A DNA stretch of 64,000 bases from Mimachlamys varia (Eukaryota > Mollusca > Bivalvia > Pectinida > Pectinidae): assembly GCA_947623455.1 (NCBI GenBank), contig OX392545.1, positions 21,984,001 to 22,048,000 on the forward strand, in the 5' to 3' direction. Of this stretch, positions 17,520 to 32,270 are shown one piece after another. The notes beneath the pieces were generated by a model. That model did no database searches. It was not told where the DNA came from and saw only the letters and a program-made list of their open reading frames with translations. The position numbers were made by a program, and so were the translations under genes. How positions within the stretch are numbered: position 1 is the stretch's first letter; every line of letters starts with the position of its first letter.

Positions 17520-20500
17520 GATAGTCCCGACTAAAGTTTGATATTTTAAAATTGATTCAATATCCAAGATGGCCGCTATGACGTCATACTTTAAAATATT
17601 AAAATGGCTATATCTGAATAACCATTTAATGTCCAGATGTTTCAAAGGTATATTATTGTAGAATTCATCTGGGGACAACTTTTTTCTTCTATAAGTTATA
17701 ACAAAATATGTCTCGTAAAAAAGCGGGGCAGAGGTCAAAGTTAATCTATTTTTAGAAATTTTTCATTTTTCATTATTTGTGAAAACTTTTTCTACAGATC
17801 AATAGAGTATGACATTCCGATGATATTGATACCTTCGGTGTCTTGATAGCACTTCCGGTTAAGGTATTACGCCATTGTGAACATTTCCCTATATATTCTA
17901 TGTTAAAAACCATTTCACATTTTAAACTTCTTCTCAAATTCCACCAGTGGGATTCAGCTCAAACTTGTCTTAAATGATCGTGGGATAGTCCCGACTAAAG
18001 TTTGATATTTTTAAATTGATTCAAAATCCAAGATGGCCGCTATGACGTCATACTTTAAAATGTTAAAATGGCTATATCTCAATAACCATTTAATATCCAG
18101 ATGTTTTAAAGGTATTTTATGGTAGATTACATCTGGGGAAAAATTTCTTGTTCTACAAGTTATTGCAAAATATGTCTCGTACAAGAAGTGCAGCGGAGGT
18201 CAAAGTTAATCTATTTTTAGAAATTCTTCATTTTTCATTATTTGTGAAAACTTTTTCTACAGATCAATAGAGTATGACATTCCGATGATATTGATACCTT
18301 CGGTGTCTTGATAGCACTTCTGGTTAAGGTATTACGCCATTGTGAACATTTCCCTATATATTCCATGTTAAGAATCGTTTTACATTTTAAACTTCTTCTC
18401 AAATTCCACCAGTGGGATTCAGCTCAAACTTGTCAAAAATAGTCGTGGGATAGTTCCGACTAAAGTTTGATATTTTTAAATTGATTTAAAATCCAAGATG
18501 GCCTCTATGACGTCATACTTTAAAATGTTAAAATGGCTATATCTTAATAACCGTTTAATGTTCAGATGTTTCAAAGGTATATTATTGTAGATTACATCTG
18601 GGGACAACTTTTTTCTTCTATAAGTTATAACAAAATATGTCTCGTAAAAAAGCGGGGCAGAGGTCAAAGTTAATCTATTTTTAGAAATTTTTCATTTTTC
18701 ATTATTTGTGAAAACTTTTTCTATAGATCAATAGAATATGACATTCCGATGATATTGATACCTTCGGTGTCTTGATAGCACTTCCGGTTAAGGTATTACG
18801 CCATTTAAAAAAATTCCCTATATATTCTATGTTAAAAACCATTTCACATTTTAAACTTCTTCTCAAATTCCACTAATGGGATTCAGCTCAAACTTGTCTA
18901 AAATGATCGTGGGATAGTCCCGACTAAAGTTTGATATTTTTAAATTGATTTAAATCCAAGATGGCCGCTATGACGTCATACTTTAAAAAGGTTAAAATGG
19001 CTATATCTCAATAACCGTTTAATGTCCAGATGTTTCAAAGGTATATAATTGTAGATTGCATCTGGGGAAATATTTCTTGTTCTACAAGTTATTACAAAAT
19101 ATGTCTCGTAAAACAGCGCAGCAGAGGTCAAAGTTAACCTATTTTTAGAAATTTTTCATTTTTCAATATTTTTTAAAACTTTTTCTACTGATCAATAGAG
19201 TATGTCATTCCGATGATATTGATACCTTCGGTGTCTTGATACCACTTCCGGTTAAGGTATTACGCCGTTTTGCATTTCCCCCTATATAATCTATATAAAA
19301 AACCGTAATTTTGGAACTCTCCTGTGTTTTCTTTATACTCCTTGGCAACAGTAAATAAAAAGTTGCATATACACACATCCCGATCGACTGTTATTCCGGT
19401 AACAAATTGTATCTAGATAGTTTTCATAGATGAAGCAGATCTTATTGTACGTCTAAGGATATTCGTACAAGTTGGTACCTTTTTATACAGTTTTATATTG
19501 TACAGTGCAATATGATCTTTAGGCCTATCGTTGCTACGACGGCCGATCACAGCTGGACCGATAGAATGAAAGTTGATGGCTAACGCGAAACTTATTGTAT
19601 TTCATGAAACTAAATTCATATCTGGTATTGTTTGATATTATACTATATTATCTCATCAATCTAAACATAACAAAGTCATCGCAAACGTTTAAAAAAAAAA
19701 ACAACAAAATAAGTCTACATGTCAGCCAGTACAAACATACACGCGGGTCACTGTAAACATTGTGACGTCATCGGAATGTATAACTTGCAACACTGTATCT
19801 TTTTTTGAATACACTAATGAGCGACAGAGTGAGGAGCAGCATTAACTTCCATGCGTACATGACAAGGGCTTCAAGGGGCATTTTATGAGGAGTTTACTGG
19901 CATATTAGCTCGCTACAGGCGTCTGCTTCGGACAACTGGAAATTTACATGTCAAACCAGTGAAATTGGACGGGAACATCCTCTGACATTTGACCCCATAT
20001 CAATCCGCAATCACATATCAAAATCTACCAAAAGTATACATTTTTGTTAAGTTAAATATCTATAGATTTCATTCAATGCAGAATATGTCAACAATTACCT
20101 ATTTAAATTACTCAGAATCACTGTACTTAGCCGGAACAAATTTTCATTAGGGGACTACAAACGTATGAAACACGCCGTGATTGGCTCATTTAGTTGTGCG
20201 AGTCCTTAATAGTGTAAAATACGGTCTTTCTTAGTGAATTAACGGATGCGCAGTATTACTAGCCGCTTTGGCTCAAATGGTAAGGCTATAGTTCATTACG
20301 ATAGAGACCCGGGTTCGATTCCTGGGCGGAACACTCAGCAGCATTTTTTTTTTTTAATTTCTTCTTTTTTTCGTTGTAATACATCTATACACGTTATTAT
20401 CGAGACATCGTAGCAGAAATATCTCATTTGATTATCGGGACATGTTTAAACAAATCTCATTTGATTGTCGGAACATATGAAACTGGAGGAGAGATTTTCC

Positions 20501-21533
20501 CATTGTCGGGACAAGTGCTTTTACGACCGGAAGATACTGAAAATCTGTTAACATTTGATAATTGGGACATACATTTCTCAGCAAATATATATATCACTAT
20601 CTGATCATTTTGTGCGCTTTAAACGAACCGTAATTAGGGCTTAAACTGAGGAAATGTAGTGGTATTATTGGCTTAACAAAACCTTTTTAACGACTTTGAA
20701 AACCTTTTCAAATGCTTACACTTAATTTTGCATTGAACAGCTTTCAGCGGGCATTCATATTACCTTTGAATGCAAACTTAACGCAGTTCAATACTCATAC
20801 TTACCATTTTAAGAATCTGTTCATCCCGTCAAATTTTAAATTAATTGATCCTGAGATAGTCCCGACAAAAGTGTGCAATTTTAAAGTTGATTCAAAATCC
20901 AACAGAAATGATACAGATTATAGGTGAAAAGCCCATCAAATTGTTAGCCAACAATTTCTAGTTATTATTATTATTCTTCTGCATTTAATTTTGTGACACG
21001 AATTATGCAAAAATGGTAAGAGGTATGTCAATTCAGTTAAGCCCATTGTATTTGGCATGAGCCAAAGGGGTGACAGCAACATAACGAAGTAGGTCCAAAA
21101 TCCAAGATGGCCGCCATGACGTCATAAGTAAAAAACTTTAAAATAGCCATATTTCAATGACCGTTGGCTGTTCAGAGTTTCTGTAATGATATTATTGTAG
21201 ACATAAGCCATATCTAACTTTTTTTGTCACACATTTAGGTACTTTGGAGTTGAAATAAAAAAGTTCGCCATTGGGTCAAAAATCAAAAAAAAATTTTTTT
21301 TTTTTTTTTTTTTTAATTTTAAATTTTTTTGAAATTTGTTTTGACCAATCTATACACAATGTCATTCTGATGAATTTGATGTGTTTAGTTTTTATGTAAC
21401 ACATGTGGTTTCCGGTATACGCCATATGTAATTTTCCCCTATATAATCTATATAAAAAACCGTTTCACATTTTAAACTTCTTCTCAAATTCCAACAGTGG
21501 GATTCAGCTCAAACTTGTCTAAAATGATCGTGG
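17520..21533 (+). repeat. Satellite unit U3 (4014 bp)
   Basis: Four full subrepeats start at 17520, 17984, 18449 and 18913, plus a split D. It looks identical to U2 and carries the uninterrupted Polinton target site at 20073-20080. Confidence 0.95.
20262..20333 (+). ncRNA. tRNA-like sequence, U3 copy
   Basis: Identical 72 nt, with the same upstream variant as U2. Confidence 0.65.
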
Positions 21534-24500
21534 GATAGTCCCGACTAAAGTTTGATATTTTTAAATTGATTCAAAATCCAAGATGGCCGCTATGACGTCA
21601 TACTTTAAAATGTTTAAATGGCTATATCTCAATAACCGTTTAATGTTCAGATGTTTCAAAAGTATGTTATTGTAGAATACATCTGGGGACAACTTTTTTC
21701 TTCTATAAGTTATAACAAAATATGTCTCGTAAAAAAGCGGGGCAGAGGTCAAAGTTAATCTATTTTTAGAAATTTTTCATTTTTTATTATTATTGAAAAC
21801 TTTTTCTACAGATCAATAGAGTATGACATTCCGATGATATTGATACCTTCGGTGTCTTGATAGCACTTCCGGTTAAGGTATTACGCCATTGTGAACATTT
21901 CCCTATATATTCTATGTTAAAAACCATTTCACATTTTAAACTTCTTCTCAAATTCCACTAATGGGATTCAGCTCAAACTTGTCTAAAATGATTGTGGGAT
22001 AGTCCCGACTAAAGTTTGATATTTTTAAATTGATTCAAAATCCAAGATGGCCGCTATGACGTCATACTTTAAAATGTTTAAATGGCTATATCTCAATAAC
22101 CGTTTAATGTTCAGATGTTTCAAAGGTATATAATTGTAGATTACATCTGGGGAAAACTTTTTTCTTCTATAAGTTATAACAAAATATGTCTCGCAAAAAT
22201 GCGGGGCAGAGGTCAAAGTTCATCTATTTTTAGAAATTTTTCATTTTTCATTATTTGTGAAAACTATTTCTACAGATCAATAGAGTATGACATTCCGATG
22301 ATATTGATACCTTCGGTGTCTTGATAGCACTTCCGGTTAAGGTATTACGCTATTGAGAACATTTCCCTATATATTCTATGTTAAGAATCGTTTTACATTT
22401 TAAACTTCTTCTCAAATTCCAACAGTGGGATTCAGCTCAAACTTGTCAAAAATGATCGTGGGATAGTCCCGACTAAAGTTTGATATTTTTAAATTGATTC
22501 AAAATCCAAGATGGCCGCTATGACGTCATACTTTAAAAAGGTTAAAATGGCTATATCTCAATAACCGTTTAATGTCCAGATGTTTCAAAGGTATATAATT
22601 GTAGATTGCATCTGGGGAAATATTTCTTGTTCTACAAGTTATTACAAAATATGTCTCGTAAAACAGCGCAGTAGAGGTCAAAGTTAACCTATTTTTAGAA
22701 ATTTTTCATTTTTCATTATTTTTTAAAACTTTTTTCTACTGATCAATAGAGTATGTCATTCCGATGATATTGATACCTTCGGTGTCTTGATACCACTTCC
22801 GGTTAAGGTATTACGCCGTTTTGCATTTTCCCCTATATAATCTATATCAAAAACCGTAATTTTGGAACTCTCCTGTGTTTTCTTTATACTCCTTGGCAAC
22901 AGTAAATAAAAAGTTGCATATACACACATCCCGATCGACTGTTATTCCGGTTACTAATTGTATGTAGATAGTTTTCATAGATAAAGCAGATCTTATTGTA
23001 CGTCTAAGGATATTCGTACATTTAGTTGGTACCTTTTTATACAGTTTTATATTGTACAGTGCAATATGATCTTTAGGCCTATCGTTGCTACGACGGCCGA
23101 TCACAGCTAGACCGATAGAAGGAAAGTTGATGGCTAACGCGAAACTTATTGTATTTCATGAAACTAAATTCATATCTGGTATTGTTTGATATTATACTAT
23201 ATTATCTCATCAATCTAAACATAACAAAGTCATCGCAAACGTTTAAAAAACAACAAAATAAGTCTACATGTCAGCCAGTACAAACATACAAAAAATGTAC
23301 CCGCGGGTCACTGTAAACATTGTGACGTCATCGGAATGTATAACTTGCAACACTGTATCTTTTTTTGAATACACTAATGAGCGACAGAATGAGGAGCAGC
23401 ATTAACTTCCATGCGTACATGACAAAGGCTTCAAGGGGCATTTTATGAGGAGTTTACTGGCATATTAGCTCGCTACAGGCGTCTGCTTCGGACAACTGGA
23501 AATTTACATGTCAAACCAGTGAAATGGGACGGGAACATCCTCTAACATTTGACCCCATATCAATCCGCAATCACATATCAAAATCTACCAAAAGTATACA
23601 TTTTTGTAAAGTTAAATATCTGTAGATTTCATTCAATGCAGAATATGTCAACAATTATCTATCTAGATTACTCAGAATCACTGTACTTAACCAGAACAAA
23701 TTTTCAGTAGGGACTACAAACGTATGAAACACGCCGTGATAGGCTGATTTAGTTGTGCGAGTCCTTAATAGTGTAAAATACGGTCTTTGTTAGTGAATTA
23801 ACGGATGCGCATTACAACTAGCCGCTTTGGCTCAAATGGTAAGGCTATAGTTCATTACGATAGAGACCCGGGTTCGATTCCTGGGCGGAACACTCAGCAG
23901 CATTTTTTTTTTTTAATTTCTTCTTTTTTTCGTTGTAATACATCTATACACGTTATTATCGAGACATCGTAGCAGAAATATCTCATTTGATTATCGGGAC
24001 ATGTTTAAACAAATCTCATTTGATTGTCGGAACATATGAAACTGGAGGAGAGATTTTCCCATTGTCGGGACAAGTGCTTTTACGACCGGAAGATACTTAA
24101 AATCTGTTAACATTTGATAATTGGGACATACATTTCTCAGCAAATATATATATCACTATCTGATCATTTTGTGCGCTTTAAACGAACCGTAATTAGGGCT
24201 TAAACTGAGGAAATGTAGTGGTATTATTGGCTTAACAAAACCTTTTTAACGACTTTGAAAACCTTTTCAAATGCTTACACTTAATTTTGCATTGAACAGC
24301 TTTCAGCGGGCATTCATATTACCTTTGAATGCAAACTTAACGCAGTTCAATACTCATACTTACCATTTTAAGAATCTGTTCATCCCGTCAAATTTTAAAT
24401 TAATTGATCCTGAGATAGTCCCGACAAAAGTGTGCAATTTTAAAGTTGATTCAAAATCCAACAGAAATGATACAGATTATAGGTGAAAAGCCCATCAAAT

Positions 24501-25092
24501 TGTTAGCCAACAATTTCTAGTTATTATTATTATTCTTCTGCATTTAATTTTGTGACACGAATTATGCAAAAATGGTAAGAGGTATGTCAATTCAGTTAAG
24601 CCCATTGTATTTGGCATGAGCCAAAGGGGTGACAGCAACATAACGAAGTAGGTCCAAAATCCAAGATGGCCGCCATGACGTCATAAGTAAAAAACTTTAA
24701 AATAGCCATATTTCAATGACCGTTGGCTGTTCAGAGTTTCTGTAATGATATTATTGTAGACATAAGCCATATCTAACTTTTTTTGTCACACATTTAGGTA
24801 CTTTGGAGTTGAAATAAAAAAGTTCGCCATTGGGTCAAAAATCAAAAAAAAATTTTTTTTTTTTTTTTTTTTTAATTTTAAATTTTTTTGAAATTTGTTT
24901 TGACCAATCTATACACAATGTCATTCTGATGAATTTGATGTGTTTAGTTTTTATGTAACACATGTGGTTTCCGGTATACGCCATATGTAATTTTCCCCTA
25001 TATAATCTATATAAAAAACCGTTTCACATTTTAAACTTCTTCTCAAATTCCAACAGTGGGATTCAGCTCAAACTTGTCTAAAATGATCGTGG
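21534..25092 (+). repeat. Satellite unit U4 (3559 bp)
   Basis: A-B-C subrepeats as in U1 (21534, 21998, 22462). The (TTA)n block is the short form without the second hairpin. Confidence 0.95.
23821..23892 (+). ncRNA. tRNA-like sequence, U4 copy
   Basis: Identical 72 nt; upstream bases as in U1. Confidence 0.65.
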
Positions 25093-28000
25093 GATAGTCC
25101 CGACTAAAGTTTGATATTTTTAAATTGATTCAAAATCCAAGATGGCCGCTATGACGTCATACTTTAAAATGTTTAAATGGCTATATCTCAATAACCGTTT
25201 AATGTTCAGATGTTTCAAAAGTATGTTATTGTAGAATACATCTGGGGACAACTTTTTTCTTCTATAAGTTATAACAAAATATGTCTCGTAAAAAAGCGGG
25301 GCAGAGGTCAAAGTTAATCTATTTTTAGAAATTTTTCATTTTTTATTATTATTGAAAACTTTTTCTACAGATCAATAGAGTATGACATTCCGATGATATT
25401 GATACCTTCGGTGTCTTGATAGCACTTCCGGTTAAGGTATTACGCCATTGTGAACATTTCCCTATATATTCTATGTTAAAAACCATTTCACATTTTAAAC
25501 TTCTTCTCAAATTCCACTAATGGGATTCAGCTCAAACTTGTCTAAAATGATTGTGGGATAGTCCCGACTAAAGTTTGATATTTTTAAATTGATTCAAAAT
25601 CCAAGATGGCCGCTATGACGTCATACTTTAAAATGTTTAAATGGCTATATCTCAATAACCGTTTAATGTTCAGATGTTTCAAAGGTATATAATTGTAGAT
25701 TACATCTGGGGAAAACTTTTTTCTTCTATAAGTTATAACAAAATATGTCTCGCAAAAATGCGGGGCAGAGGTCAAAGTTCATCTATTTTTAGAAATTTTT
25801 CATTTTTCATTATTTGTGAAAACTATTTCTACAGATCAATAGAGTATGACATTCCGATGATATTGATACCTTCGGTGTCTTGATAGCACTTCCGGTTAAG
25901 GTATTACGCTATTGAGAACATTTCCCTATATATTCTATGTTAAGAATCGTTTTACATTTTAAACTTCTTCTCAAATTCCAACAGTGGGATTCAGCTCAAA
26001 CTTGTCAAAAATGATCGTGGGATAGTCCCGACTAAAGTTTGATATTTTTAAATTGATTCAAAATCCAAGATGGCCGCTATGACGTCATACTTTAAAAAGG
26101 TTAAAATGGCTATATCTCAATAACCGTTTAATGTCCAGATGTTTCAAAGGTATATAATTGTAGATTGCATCTGGGGAAATATTTCTTGTTCTACAAGTTA
26201 TTACAAAATATGTCTCGTAAAACAGCGCAGTAGAGGTCAAAGTTAACCTATTTTTAGAAATTTTTCATTTTTCATTATTTTTTAAAACTTTTTTCTACTG
26301 ATCAATAGAGTATGTCATTCCGATGATATTGATACCTTCGGTGTCTTGATACCACTTCCGGTTAAGGTATTACGCCGTTTTGCATTTTCCCCTATATAAT
26401 CTATATCAAAAACCGTAATTTTGGAACTCTCCTGTGTTTTCTTTATACTCCTTGGCAACAGTAAATAAAAAGTTGCATATACACACATCCCGATCGACTG
26501 TTATTCCGGTTACTAATTGTATGTAGATAGTTTTCATAGATAAAGCAGATCTTATTGTACGTCTAAGGATATTCGTACATTTAGTTGGTACCTTTTTATA
26601 CAGTTTTATATTGTACAGTGCAATATGATCTTTAGGCCTATCGTTGCTACGACGGCCGATCACAGCTAGACCGATAGAAGGAAAGTTGATGGCTAACGCG
26701 AAACTTATTGTATTTCATGAAACTAAATTCATATCTGGTATTGTTTGATATTATACTATATTATCTCATCAATCTAAACATAACAAAGTCATCGCAAACG
26801 TTTAAAAAACAACAAAATAAGTCTACATGTCAGCCAGTACAAACATACAAAAAATGTACCCGCGGGTCACTGTAAACATTGTGACGTCATCGGAATGTAT
26901 AACTTGCAACACTGTATCTTTTTTTGAATACACTAATGAGCGACAGAATGAGGAGCAGCATTAACTTCCATGCGTACATGACAAAGGCTTCAAGGGGCAT
27001 TTTATGAGGAGTTTACTGGCATATTAGCTCGCTACAGGCGTCTGCTTCGGACAACTGGAAATTTACATGTCAAACCAGTGAAATGGGACGGGAACATCCT
27101 CTAACATTTGACCCCATATCAATCCGCAATCACATATCAAAATCTACCAAAAGTATACATTTTTGTAAAGTTAAATATCTGTAGATTTCATTCAATGCAG
27201 AATATGTCAACAATTATCTATCTAGATTACTCAGAATCACTGTACTTAACCAGAACAAATTTTCAGTAGGGACTACAAACGTATGAAACACGCCGTGATA
27301 GGCTGATTTAGTTGTGCGAGTCCTTAATAGTGTAAAATACGGTCTTTGTTAGTGAATTAACGGATGCGCATTACAACTAGCCGCTTTGGCTCAAATGGTA
27401 AGGCTATAGTTCATTACGATAGAGACCCGGGTTCGATTCCTGGGCGGAACACTCAGCAGCATTTTTTTTTTTTAATTTCTTCTTTTTTTCGTTGTAATAC
27501 ATCTATACACGTTATTATCGAGACATCGTAGCAGAAATATCTCATTTGATTATCGGGACATGTTTAAACAAATCTCATTTGATTGTCGGAACATATGAAA
27601 CTGGAGGAGAGATTTTCCCATTGTCGGGACAAGTGCTTTTACGACCGGAAGATACTGAAAATCTGTTAACATTTGATAATTGGGACATACATTTCTCAGC
27701 AAATATATATATCACTATCTGATCATTTTGTGCGCTTTAAACGAACCGTAATTAGGGCTTAAACTGAGGAAATGTAGTGGTATTATTGGCTTAACAAAAC
27801 CTTTTTAACGACTTTGAAAACCTTTTCAAATGCTTACACTTAATTTTGCATTGAACAGCTTTCAGCGGGCATTCATATTACCTTTGAATGCAAACTTAAC
27901 GCAGTTCAATACTCATACTTACCATTTTAAGAATCTGTTCATCCCGTCAAATTTTAAATTAATTGATCCTGAGATAGTCCCGACAAAAGTGTGCAATTTT

Positions 28001-28651
28001 AAAGTTGATTCAAAATCCAACAGAAATGATACAGATTATAGGTGAAAAGCCCATCAAATTGTTAGCCAACAATTTCTAGTTATTATTATTATTCTTCTGC
28101 ATTTAATTTTGTGACACGAATTATGCAAAAATGGTAAGAGGTATGTCAATTCAGTTAAGCCCATTGTATTTGGCATGAGCCAAAGGGGTGACAGCAACAT
28201 AACGAAGTAGGTCCAAAATCCAAGATGGCCGCCATGACGTCATAAGTAAAAAACTTTAAAATAGCCATATTTCAATGACCGTTGGCTGTTCAGAGTTTCT
28301 GTAATGATATTATTGTAGACATAAGCCATATCTAACTTTTTTTGTCACACATTTAGGTACTTTGGAGTTGAAATAAAAAAGTTCGCCATTGGGTCAAAAA
28401 TCAAAAAAAAATTTTTTTTTTTTTTTTTTTTTAATTTTAAATTTTTTTGAAATTTGTTTTGACCAATCTATACACAATGTCATTCTGATGAATTTGATGT
28501 GTTTAGTTTTTATGTAACACATGTGGTTTCCGGTATACGCCATATGTAATTTTCCCCTATATAATCTATATAAAAAACCGTTTCACATTTTAAACTTCTT
28601 CTCAAATTCCAACAGTGGGATTCAGCTCAAACTTGTCTAAAATGATCGTGG
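25093..28651 (+). repeat. Satellite unit U5 (3559 bp)
   Basis: Short-form unit like U4. It differs at a few bases, such as ACTGAAAATC instead of ACTTAAAATC near 27655. Confidence 0.95.
27380..27451 (+). ncRNA. tRNA-like sequence, U5 copy
   Basis: Identical 72 nt. Confidence 0.65.
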
Positions 28652-31600
28652 GATAGTCCCGACTAAAGTTTGATATTTTTAAATTGATTCAAAATCCAAG
28701 ATGGCCGCTATGACGTCATACTTTAAAATGTTTAAATGGCTATATCTCAATAACCGTTTAATGTTCAGATGTTTCAAAAGTATGTTATTGTAGAATACAT
28801 CTGGGGACAACTTTTTTCTTCTATAAGTTATAACAAAATATGTCTCGTAAAAAAGCGGGGCAGAGGTCAAAGTTAATCTATTTTTAGAAATTTTTCATTT
28901 TTTATTATTATTGAAAACTTTTTCTACAGATCAATAGAGTATGACATTCCGATGATATTGATACCTTCGGTGTCTTGATAGCACTTCCGGTTAAGGTATT
29001 ACGCCATTGTGAACATTTCCCTATATATTCTATGTTAAAAACCATTTCACATTTTAAACTTCTTCTCAAATTCCACTAATGGGATTCAGCTCAAACTTGT
29101 CTAAAATGATTGTGGGATAGTCCCGACTAAAGTTTGATATTTTTAAATTGATTCAAAATCCAAGATGGCCGCTATGACGTCATACTTTAAAATGTTTAAA
29201 TGGCTATATCTCAATAACCGTTTAATGTTCAGATGTTTCAAAGGTATATAATTGTAGATTACATCTGGGGAAAACTTTTTTCTTCTATAAGTTATAACAA
29301 AATATGTCTCGCAAAAATGCGGGGCAGAGGTCAAAGTTCATCTATTTTTAGAAATTTTTCATTTTTCATTATTTGTGAAAACTATTTCTACAGATCAATA
29401 GAGTATGACATTCCGATGATATTGATACCTTCGGTGTCTTGATAGCACTTCCGGTTAAGGTATTACGCTATTGAGAACATTTCCCTATATATTCTATGTT
29501 AAGAATCGTTTTACATTTTAAACTTCTTCTCAAATTCCAACAGTGGGATTCAGCTCAAACTTGTCAAAAATGATCGTGGGATAGTCCCGACTAAAGTTTG
29601 ATATTTTTAAATTGATTCAAAATCCAAGATGGCCGCTATGACGTCATACTTTAAAAAGGTTAAAATGGCTATATCTCAATAACCGTTTAATGTCCAGATG
29701 TTTCAAAGGTATATAATTGTAGATTGCATCTGGGGAAATATTTCTTGTTCTACAAGTTATTACAAAATATGTCTCGTAAAACAGCGCAGTAGAGGTCAAA
29801 GTTAACCTATTTTTAGAAATTTTTCATTTTTCATTATTTTTTAAAACTTTTTTCTACTGATCAATAGAGTATGTCATTCCGATGATATTGATACCTTCGG
29901 TGTCTTGATACCACTTCCGGTTAAGGTATTACGCCGTTTTGCATTTTCCCCTATATAATCTATATCAAAAACCGTAATTTTGGAACTCTCCTGTGTTTTC
30001 TTTATACTCCTTGGCAACAGTAAATAAAAAGTTGCATATACACACATCCCGATCGACTGTTATTCCGGTTACTAATTGTATGTAGATAGTTTTCATAGAT
30101 AAAGCAGATCTTATTGTACGTCTAAGGATATTCGTACATTTAGTTGGTACCTTTTTATACAGTTTTATATTGTACAGTGCAATATGATCTTTAGGCCTAT
30201 CGTTGCTACGACGGCCGATCACAGCTAGACCGATAGAAGGAAAGTTGATGGCTAACGCGAAACTTATTGTATTTCATGAAACTAAATTCATATCTGGTAT
30301 TGTTTGATATTATACTATATTATCTCATCAATCTAAACATAACAAAGTCATCGCAAACGTTTAAAAAACAACAAAATAAGTCTACATGTCAGCCAGTACA
30401 AACATACAAAAAATGTACCCGCGGGTCACTGTAAACATTGTGACGTCATCGGAATGTATAACTTGCAACACTGTATCTTTTTTTGAATACACTAATGAGC
30501 GACAGAATGAGGAGCAGCATTAACTTCCATGCGTACATGACAAAGGCTTCAAGGGGCATTTTATGAGGAGTTTACTGGCATATTAGCTCGCTACAGGCGT
30601 CTGCTTCGGACAACTGGAAATTTACATGTCAAACCAGTGAAATGGGACGGGAACATCCTCTAACATTTGACCCCATATCAATCCGCAATCACATATCAAA
30701 ATCTACCAAAAGTATACATTTTTGTAAAGTTAAATATCTGTAGATTTCATTCAATGCAGAATATGTCAACAATTATCTATCTAGATTACTCAGAATCACT
30801 GTACTTAACCAGAACAAATTTTCAGTAGGGACTACAAACGTATGAAACACGCCGTGATAGGCTGATTTAGTTGTGCGAGTCCTTAATAGTGTAAAATACG
30901 GTCTTTGTTAGTGAATTAACGGATGCGCATTACAACTAGCCGCTTTGGCTCAAATGGTAAGGCTATAGTTCATTACGATAGAGACCCGGGTTCGATTCCT
31001 GGGCGGAACACTCAGCAGCATTTTTTTTTTTTAATTTCTTCTTTTTTTCGTTGTAATACATCTATACACGTTATTATCGAGACATCGTAGCAGAAATATC
31101 TCATTTGATTATCGGGACATGTTTAAACAAATCTCATTTGATTGTCGGAACATATGAAACTGGAGGAGAGATTTTCCCATTGTCGGGACAAGTGCTTTTA
31201 CGACCGGAAGATACTTAAAATCTGTTAACATTTGATAATTGGGACATACATTTCTCAGCAAATATATATATCACTATCTGATCATTTTGTGCGCTTTAAA
31301 CGAACCGTAATTAGGGCTTAAACTGAGGAAATGTAGTGGTATTATTGGCTTAACAAAACCTTTTTAACGACTTTGAAAAGCTTTTCAAATGCTTACACTT
31401 AATTTTGCATTGAACAGCTTTCAGCGGGCATTCATATTACCTTTGAATGCAAACTTAACGCAGTTCAATACTCATACTTACCATTTTAAGAATCTGTTCA
31501 TCCCATCAAATTTTAAATTAATTGATCCTGAGATAGTCCCGACAAAAGTGTGCAATTTTAAAGTTGATTCAAAATCCAACAGAAATGATATAGATTATAG

Positions 31601-32270
31601 GTGAAAAGCCCATCAAATTGTTAGCCAACAATTTCTAGTTAGGGCTTTTCACTTTGTGGTGAAAAGTCCTATTGTTTCTGTTCTGTTTATTATTATTATT
31701 ATTATTATTATTCTTCTGCATTTAATTTTGTGACACGAATTATGCAAAAATGGTAAGAGGTATGTCAATTCAGTTAAGCCCATTGTATTTGGCATGAGCC
31801 AAAGGGGTGACAGCAACATAACGAAGTAGGTCCAAAATCCAAGATGGCCGCCATGACGTCATAAGTAAAAAACTTTAAAATAGCCATATTTCAATGACCG
31901 TTGGCTGTTCAGAGTTTCTGTAATGATATTATTGTAGACATAAGCCATATCTAACTTTTTTTGTCACACATTTAGGTACTTTGGAGTTGAAATAAAAAAG
32001 TTCGCCATTGGGTCAAAAATCAAAAAAAAATTTTTTTTTTTTTTTTTTTTTAATTTTAAATTTTTTTGAAATTTGTTTTGACCAATCTATACACAATGTC
32101 ATTCTGATGAATTTGATGTGTTTAGTTTTTATGTAACACATGTGGTTTCCGGTATACGCCATATGTAATTTTCCCCTATATAATCTATATAAAAAACCGT
32201 TTCACATTTTAAACTTCTTCTCAAATTCCAACAGTGGGATTCAGCTCAAACTTGTCTAAAATGATCGTGG
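28652..32270 (+). repeat. Satellite unit U6 (3619 bp)
   Basis: First unit with the perfect 18-bp palindrome TTTGAAAAGCTTTTCAAA (31372-31389) and the long hairpin/(TTA)n block. Confidence 0.95.
30939..31010 (+). ncRNA. tRNA-like sequence, U6 copy
   Basis: Identical 72 nt. Confidence 0.65.
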
